64,000 nucleotides of DNA from Mariniphaga anaerophila (GTDB lineage Bacteria > Bacteroidota > Bacteroidia > Bacteroidales > Prolixibacteraceae), in the NCBI RefSeq assembly GCF_900129025.1, contig NZ_FQUM01000006.1, positions 334,987 to 398,986 on the forward strand, read 5' to 3'. Every line of letters starts with the position of its first letter. Positions within the stretch are counted from its first letter, which is position 1. The notes beneath the pieces are model-generated. The model made no database searches. It saw only the letters and a program-made list of their open reading frames with translations, and was not told the DNA's origin. Both the position numbers and the translations under genes were made by a program. Below, in pieces: positions 59,709-64,000 of the stretch.

Positions 59709-60179
59709 ATGAAAACAATTGAAACAATGAAAACAGAAAAGGCCATGAAAACAAAAACAAATTTCAGAAAAGCAGTATTACGTTCAGTCGCCGTAGTCGT
59801 AAGTTTTGTTTTGGTAAGTTTTACCGTTAGCGCGCAGGAGTTTTGGAAAAAAGTTCTGACTCACAGCAGTTTCAACGAAATTGCTCTTGCAATGGTTGAA
59901 ACATCAGCCAGGGAAGCAGAAGCAGCGGACTTATCAGTCAATAATGCAAGCTGGTATTCTTTCGACAAAGCTTTCGACCCGGCACTTGAAATGGAAGGTT
60001 GGATGACCACCGAAAATTACTTTGAAATAGCTACTTTTAGCTTTCAAAACGAAGTGGACATCCCCTTAAAAATGGAAAGCTGGATGCTGGACGAAAATCT
60101 GTTTTACAGCCACAAAATGCAGGAAGAACCGCTGGAAGTAGAAGACTGGATGACTTCTGCTGATTTTTGGACCATCTAA
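59709..60179 (+). CDS. exported protein with three short internal repeats
   Basis: A 156-residue predicted periplasmic or surface protein. Three ATGs occur in the first 13 codons; the signal peptide spans about residues 21-43 (KAVLRSVAVVVSFVLVSFTVSAQ), so any of them works. The C-terminal 60 residues carry three copies of a unit close to L-E/K-M/V-E-x-W-M-x-x-x-x-x-F: LEMEGWMTTENYFE, LKMESWMLDENLFYS and LEVEDWMTSADFWTI. The mature part is acidic with many Trp, Phe and Met. I do not recognise a named family. First gene behind the palindromic operator, 42 bp before the PadR gene, so probably part of its regulon. Confidence 0.7.
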   Translation: MKTIETMKTEKAMKTKTNFRKAVLRSVAVVVSFVLVSFTVSAQEFWKKVLTHSSFNEIALAMVETSAREAEAADLSVNNASWYSFDKAFDPALEMEGWMTTENYFEIATFSFQNEVDIPLKMESWMLDENLFYSHKMQEEPLEVEDWMTSADFWTI

Positions 60180-60205
60180 AGAAAAGGGGCATGGTCGCCT
60201 TTTAG

Positions 60206-60212
60206 AAAGGAG
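60206..60212 (+). promoter_or_regulatory. Shine-Dalgarno-like site of the PadR gene
   Basis: AAAGGAG, 9 nt before the ATG at 60222. Strong by the standards of this genome, where most genes have none. Confidence 0.5.
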
Positions 60213-60221
60213 AAAATTAAG

Positions 60222-60554
60222 ATGAAACTTGAAAATACAAAAGCACAAATGAGAAAAGGGGTGCTGGAGTACTGTATTCTACTGGTACTTGACGGCAAAC
60301 CTCTTTACGCCAGCGACATCATTCAGGCTTTAAAAGAAGCAAAAATGATAGTAGTTGAAGGAACCCTGTACCCGCTGCTTACGCGACTTAAAAATGCCGA
60401 ATTACTGGCTTACCGTTGGGAAGAATCCAACCAGGGGCCACCACGAAAATACTATGAACTCACCGACAAAGGGCGCAGTTTTTTAGCAGAACTTGAGGCA
60501 TCGTGGGCCGAATTAGTTGACGCCGTTGGAAAAGTCAGAAAAAACATGAGTTAA
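60222..60554 (+). CDS. PadR-family transcriptional regulator
   Basis: A 110-residue winged-helix repressor-type regulator. The PadR core is complete: RKGVLEYCILLVLDGKPLYASDIIQALKEAKMIVVEGTLYPLLTRLKNAELLAYRW (helix-turn-helix with the diagnostic GTLYPLLxRL) followed by the wing GPPRKYYELTDKGRSFLAEL and a short C-terminal dimerisation helix. It is the small PadR-s2 type. It lies between the exported repeat protein and the PspC protein, 43 bp before the latter. PadR proteins usually repress their own operon, and a 31-bp palindrome at the operon promoter fits that role. Inducer unknown. Confidence 0.93.
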   Translation: MKLENTKAQMRKGVLEYCILLVLDGKPLYASDIIQALKEAKMIVVEGTLYPLLTRLKNAELLAYRWEESNQGPPRKYYELTDKGRSFLAELEASWAELVDAVGKVRKNMS

Positions 60555-60597
60555 CAGAAACAATAAACCAGAACAAAAATTCTAAGAATTCATTGAT

Positions 60598-62202
60598 ATG
60601 AAAAAAACATTCACAATCAATATCAGCGGTACTGTTTTTCACATCGAAGAAGATGCATACGAAGTACTGCAAAAGTACCTGGTGAAGCTTAAAAATCATT
60701 TCGGAACAGAGGAAGAAGGGCAAGAGATATTAACAGATATTGAAGCCAGGATTGCTGAAATCTTTTCAGAAAAATCTTCAGGAGAAAAAGATGTTATTAC
60801 TATGGCCGGAGTGGAACAGGTAATTGAAACCATGGGAACACCGGAAGATTTTGCCGAAGAAGAAGGCGAAAGCGAAGAAGAAATTTACAGCAAAACAACC
60901 AAACGCAAGCGGAGACTCTACCGCGACACAGAACAACGCGTAATTGGCGGCGTTTGCGGAGGACTGGCCGCATACTTCAACATGGATCCGGTTATTCTGC
61001 GAATCATTTTTGTGGTGCTGTTTTTTATAACTTCCGGAGCCGGGTTACTTGCTTATCTGATTTTATGGATTGCTGTTCCGAAGGCTGTTACAACAGCCCA
61101 GCGCCTCGAAATGCGGGGGCAGGAAGCCACGGTAAAAAACATTGAAAAATCAATTAAAGAAGAAGTAAAAGACGTAAAAGAGAGCTACAAAAAGTTTAAG
61201 GAGTCGGACACTTTCACCAAAGGAAAAAAAAAAGTTGAAGGTGCTGGTGAAGTGACCTACAACATCTTCAGGTTACTGCTAAAAGTTGCAGTCGTAATAA
61301 TTGGCGTCGTTCTTATCATTTCAGGTTTTTTTGGGTTACTCGGGTTAATTTCATCACTGGCAATCGGGCATTCGTTTGTACAGGACTGGCCGCTGGTGGT
61401 TTGGGGCCCCGAAATCAATTTCCCGGAATTTCTCAATTATCTTGTTGAGCCGGACACGGTTAAGCTCGGCATTATTTCAGTCGGTTTTCTTGCCGGAATT
61501 CCACTGCTTGCCATGCTGTATGTTGGCACAAAACTGGTGTTCAACTACAAATCAAACAATACCGCCATCGGGCTTAGTATGGTAGGAGTGTGGCTCATTG
61601 CACTAATATCATTATTCGTAATTTCCACAAGCCAGTTAGGTAATTTCAAAAACCAGGCGTCGGTTGTAGAAAGCAGCACCATAAATTGCGACAGTTGCCA
61701 AACAATCTACCTGAAACTTAACGAGGACAAGTACAAAGGATACGCCGCTGATGGCTGGGATTTAAACAAACTGAAAGTAAGGCAAATTGACGGCGAAAAA
61801 ATTATCCTCGGAAATCCACGCCTCGACATTGAAAAATCCAGTGGAAACTCCTTTATCGTAACCGTTAAAAAGTCATCGCGCGGACGAACCCGGGAAACTG
61901 CAAGAGACCATGCATCTGACCTTGTTTACAAGTTTCAGAACCGGGATTCTGTTCTACTTTTCGACCCCTACTTTTTTCTGAATGAAAAAGACAAGTGGCG
62001 TGACCAGGAAGTAAATATCACTGTAAAAGTTCCGGAGGGAGGAACCATTTTCCTCGACGATGAGATGGTTGACATTATTTACGATATTGAAAACGTTACA
62101 AATACCTGGGACGGCGATATGGTAGGAAAATACTGGAAGATGGAACCCAAAGGACTCACAATGAAAAAAGTTGAAAACACCAAAGTTGAGATAGAAGAAT
62201 AA
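60598..62202 (+). CDS. PspC-domain membrane protein
   Basis: A 534-residue membrane protein. Residues ~1-95 form a cytosolic part (KKTFTINISGTVFHIEEDAYEVLQKYL) that resembles the N-terminal region of related Bacteroidota PspC proteins. The PspC domain (~105-165) has RLYRDTEQRVIGGVCGGLAAYFNMDPVILRIIF and a pair of helices ending YLILWIAVPK. A charged coiled stretch (~175-215) is followed by about four further transmembrane helices. A C-terminal exposed beta-domain from ~355 (with INCDSCQTIYLKLNEDKY) ends in a highly acidic/basic tail. PspC proteins are linked to envelope stress. It is co-transcribed with the PadR regulator, a pairing common in this phylum. Confidence 0.9.
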   Translation: MKKTFTINISGTVFHIEEDAYEVLQKYLVKLKNHFGTEEEGQEILTDIEARIAEIFSEKSSGEKDVITMAGVEQVIETMGTPEDFAEEEGESEEEIYSKTTKRKRRLYRDTEQRVIGGVCGGLAAYFNMDPVILRIIFVVLFFITSGAGLLAYLILWIAVPKAVTTAQRLEMRGQEATVKNIEKSIKEEVKDVKESYKKFKESDTFTKGKKKVEGAGEVTYNIFRLLLKVAVVIIGVVLIISGFFGLLGLISSLAIGHSFVQDWPLVVWGPEINFPEFLNYLVEPDTVKLGIISVGFLAGIPLLAMLYVGTKLVFNYKSNNTAIGLSMVGVWLIALISLFVISTSQLGNFKNQASVVESSTINCDSCQTIYLKLNEDKYKGYAADGWDLNKLKVRQIDGEKIILGNPRLDIEKSSGNSFIVTVKKSSRGRTRETARDHASDLVYKFQNRDSVLLFDPYFFLNEKDKWRDQEVNITVKVPEGGTIFLDDEMVDIIYDIENVTNTWDGDMVGKYWKMEPKGLTMKKVENTKVEIEE

Positions 62203-62214
62203 TTAAACAGCAGA

Positions 62215-62248
62215 ATCAGGGGCATGCCACAAAAGCATGCCCCCTGAT
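62215..62248 (+). terminator. hairpin after the PspC gene
   Basis: A ~13-bp stem with one bulge (62215-62227 with 62235-62248, 7-nt loop) 13 bp after the stop. It lacks a U-run, so it may be a weak terminator or a stabilising 3' structure before the DUF4252 gene. Confidence 0.5.
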
Positions 62249-62283
62249 ATTCTACTTTAGAAAATTAACAAACACAAATTCAC

Positions 62284-62787
62284 ATGAAACAAATTACCTT
62301 TTTGCTTTTTCTATTTATTGCAGCTGCATCGCAAAGCGCTGTAGGACAAAGCCAGTCAAATAAAATGTATGACTATTTTGACGGCAAAGACGGAATTAAC
62401 CAGTTCAGCTTTTCAAAAAACATGATTGATGCAATTGATCTGGATTTAAGCGAAGATGATGACAGGAATGTAACGGGAGATCTGAACAAAGTGCGGTTTA
62501 TGACTTACAATCCGGAAAAAGGAAAACTCTCGGGAACTGATTTTACCAAAAAAGCGGTTTCACTTTTACCGGGTTCGTACAAACAGTACAAAGACTCTGA
62601 TGACGATTTTGAAAACGGCCAAATTTGGCTTCTGGGGAAAAGAAGCAAATACTCCGAATGCCACATCTTTCTTGACGGAGATGAACCCGAATCCATACGG
62701 TTTATTGTTTCTTTTTATGGCGATTTTACGGTAAATGACTTAAAAAAGCTGAAGGAATCGGGCAAGAAGATGTCAAATAAAGACTAG
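62284..62787 (+). CDS. DUF4252-type exported protein
   Basis: A 167-residue protein with a signal peptide (MKQITFLLFLFIAAASQSAVGQ). The mature part follows the DUF4252 layout: YDYFDGKDGINQFSFSKNMIDAI at the start (Y-x-G-x-x-G ... S-K-x-M), VRFMTYNPEK in the middle, and FIVSFYGDFTVNDLKKL near the end, matching that family's final helix-strand unit. Function unknown; such genes are often found beside sigma-factor or envelope-stress loci in Bacteroidota. It follows the PspC gene by 81 bp and may share its transcript despite the hairpin between. Confidence 0.7.
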   Translation: MKQITFLLFLFIAAASQSAVGQSQSNKMYDYFDGKDGINQFSFSKNMIDAIDLDLSEDDDRNVTGDLNKVRFMTYNPEKGKLSGTDFTKKAVSLLPGSYKQYKDSDDDFENGQIWLLGKRSKYSECHIFLDGDEPESIRFIVSFYGDFTVNDLKKLKESGKKMSNKD

Positions 62788-62850
62788 CGGGTTAAAATCA
62801 GCCAGAAACACAATTTCCCCTTCTCCGTATAATCTGAAAAACAGATTAAA

Positions 62851-63564
62851 ATGGAGGCCAGACTTTTTTCGTGTGTAATACTTTCTCTGCTTATTTCAGT
62901 GGTTTCATTCAGCCAAAACAGCGATCCTTTTCCGGCATTACGAAACCAAATGGTAAAAACACAAATTGAAGCACGGGGAATTACCGATAAAAATGTGCTG
63001 GAGGCGTTTCGTAAAGTTGAGCGCCACAAATTCGTATTAACCCAGTACATTCCATACGCATACTCCGATTCACCACTACCGATAGACGAAGGGCAAACCA
63101 TATCGCAACCATACATTGTTGCTTTTATGACCGATGCCCTAAACTTAAAGCGAACCGACAAAGTACTTGAAATAGGTACCGGATCGGGTTATCAGGCGGC
63201 GATTCTGGCCGAACTTTGCGACTCCGTTTTCACCATCGAAATATTTGAAAAACTGGGGCACAAGGCACGCCGCGTTTTTTCGGAACTAGGGTACAACAAC
63301 ATTTTCAGCAAAATTGATGACGGCTACCAGGGGTGGCAAGAATATGCACCGTTTGATGCCATTATAGTAACCTGTGCGCCCACAGAAGTGCCCGAGCCCC
63401 TGCAAAAACAACTTGCCGAGGGTGGACGACTGATTATTCCCGTAGGAACCAATCCTCTGCAACACCTGATATTACAAAAAAAGAAAAACGGAAAATTAAG
63501 GGAGAAAAATATATTGCCGGTGCGTTTTGTCCCAATGATTGACTCCAGCGGCAAAAAATACTAG
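62851..63564 (+). CDS. pcm: exported protein-L-isoaspartate O-methyltransferase
   Basis: A 237-residue SAM-dependent repair methyltransferase that methylates isoaspartyl residues in damaged proteins. Family features are all present: VKTQIEARGITDKNVLEAFRKVERHKFV, SDSPLPIDEGQTISQPYIVAFM (substrate loop), SAM motif I VLEIGTGSGYQAAIL, and VTCAPTEVPEPLQKQLAEGGRLIIPVG. It carries an N-terminal signal peptide (MEARLFSCVILSLLISVVSFSQ) not found in classical Pcm, which predicts a periplasmic location where SAM is not expected. The Cys at residue 8 is not in lipobox context. No better internal ATG would remove the signal and keep the first helix, apart from MVKTQIEARG. Confidence 0.88.
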   Translation: MEARLFSCVILSLLISVVSFSQNSDPFPALRNQMVKTQIEARGITDKNVLEAFRKVERHKFVLTQYIPYAYSDSPLPIDEGQTISQPYIVAFMTDALNLKRTDKVLEIGTGSGYQAAILAELCDSVFTIEIFEKLGHKARRVFSELGYNNIFSKIDDGYQGWQEYAPFDAIIVTCAPTEVPEPLQKQLAEGGRLIIPVGTNPLQHLILQKKKNGKLREKNILPVRFVPMIDSSGKKY

Positions 63565-63588
63565 CAGCTTGCATCTAAAAAAAGTCAT

Positions 63589-63613
63589 AAAAAAAGCCGG
63601 CAAAAACCGGCTT
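63589..63613 (-). terminator. intrinsic terminator of tRNA-Met
   Basis: Minus-strand stem AAGCCGG / CCGGCTT (63607-63613 with 63594-63600, 6-nt loop) with a run of U's (63589-63595), just past the tRNA 3' end. It may also serve pcm from the other side. Confidence 0.7.
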
Positions 63614-63618
63614 CTCTG

Positions 63619-63691
<73 letters not shown>

Positions 63692-63734
63692 ATATATCTT
63701 GATTTCTTTTGAAATATCTTCTTGAACGCGGGTG

Positions 63735-63765
63735 CAAATATATATACTTTTAGCGAACTTGCAAA
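63735..63765 (-). promoter_or_regulatory. promoter of tRNA-fMet (-33 TTTG, -7 TATATTTG)
   Basis: On the minus strand TTTG (63762-63765) is followed after 19 nt by TATATTTG (63735-63742), the best full-consensus Bacteroidota promoter in the window, ~45 bp before the tRNA. Confidence 0.75.
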
Positions 63766-64000
63766 ATTTGATTCCTTTTTTATTCTTTGTTTCCCTATCG
63801 TTAAATCGTTCTTAACCGTTTCCAAATGCAATTGCCTATTTGCAGCAGTATAGTACTGCAAGTATATTAGATTCTAACCCAAGCGTCAGGGGACACAGCT
63901 ATTTCCGGGAGTGTAATCTAAACTCTGTCTGGTATTTTTCTTTCATTCAAAATTAATTCATTTTCTGGATTATTAATCGTAAAAGCTTTTTTGAACGGGA
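63766..64000. other. right-edge stretch, no gene recognised
   Basis: No coding frame or RNA gene is convincing here. A small inverted repeat GCAGTA-TAG-TACTGC lies near 63845-63859. Confidence 0.35.

Noticed and set aside
63845..63859. inverted repeat containing TAGTACTGC near the right edge
   Set aside because: Only a partial match to the PadR half-site and no gene visible downstream within the window.

Overview
The window reads as the chromosome of a free-living, probably marine Bacteroidota, with gene content closest in character to Marinilabiliales/Prolixibacteraceae (the rank below phylum is inference). The evidence is: three secreted proteins with C-terminal type IX secretion (T9SS) sorting domains; many copies of the Bacteroidota -7 promoter box TAnnTTTG; almost no Shine-Dalgarno sequences; a DUF4271-hemD pair; a DAHP synthase-chorismate mutase fusion; an Oar-like TonB-dependent receptor; and sulfatases next to glycan hydrolases. 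I see no rRNA, CRISPR array, insertion sequence or prophage. There is one tRNA (initiator Met).

Layout. 1-5.4 kb: an M81/MlrC lipoprotein (cut by the left edge), two small lipoproteins, a T9SS-exported GH30 glycosidase, a small charged protein and queD. 5.6-12 kb: trpS, then a glycan-degradation block of two sulfatase lipoproteins and a GH26 mannanase. 12-16.4 kb: a double-domain class II aldolase, gltX and a U32 protein. 16.5-21.4 kb: an outer-membrane barrel, a Tat-exported TIM-barrel protein with a NagX-like acyltransferase, and an acyl-CoA synthetase. 21.6-26 kb: DUF4271-hemD-rnpA facing the aromatic amino acid operon tyrA-[DAHP synthase/chorismate mutase]. 26-35 kb: two paralogous T9SS metalloproteases with a 33-codon membrane micro-ORF between them, a soluble receiver-PAS-kinase with its NarL-type partner, and an M28 peptidase. 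35.5-43.4 kb: the TonB receptor, nadA, and polA with a 54-codon ORF behind it. 43.5-48.3 kb: two Gfo/Idh/MocA oxidoreductases and two TIM-barrel isomerase-like proteins, three of them apparently one transcript. 48.4-52.6 kb: a candidate small RNA, a membrane AraC regulator and ppc. 52.9-59.3 kb: a tandem USP and a complete mrpABCDEFG Na+/H+ antiporter operon. 59.5-63.6 kb: a PadR/PspC envelope-stress-like operon behind a 31-bp palindromic operator, a DUF4252 protein, an exported isoaspartyl methyltransferase and tRNA-fMet.

The most notable signal is in the leader of the tyrA operon. A 24-codon reading frame (25918-25992, minus strand) carries eight consecutive aromatic codons (Phe-Tyr-Tyr-Trp-Tyr-Phe-Tyr-Phe). 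It is followed by a 10-bp G+C-rich hairpin with nine U's directly before tyrA, and a segment just after the aromatic codons can pair with the 5' arm of that hairpin. This is the full architecture of ribosome-mediated transcription attenuation, apparently sensing all three aromatic amino acids. Second is a compact transcription unit at 48408-48554 (minus), with a near-consensus promoter, about 112 nt of structured non-coding sequence and an intrinsic terminator; it may be a 6S-like RNA.

Functionally the window joins polysaccharide foraging (GH30, GH26, sulfatases, Oar receptor, sugar oxidoreductases and isomerases) with housekeeping (aminoacyl-tRNA synthetases, polA, nadA, ppc, aromatic and tetrapyrrole synthesis) and sodium/pH homeostasis.
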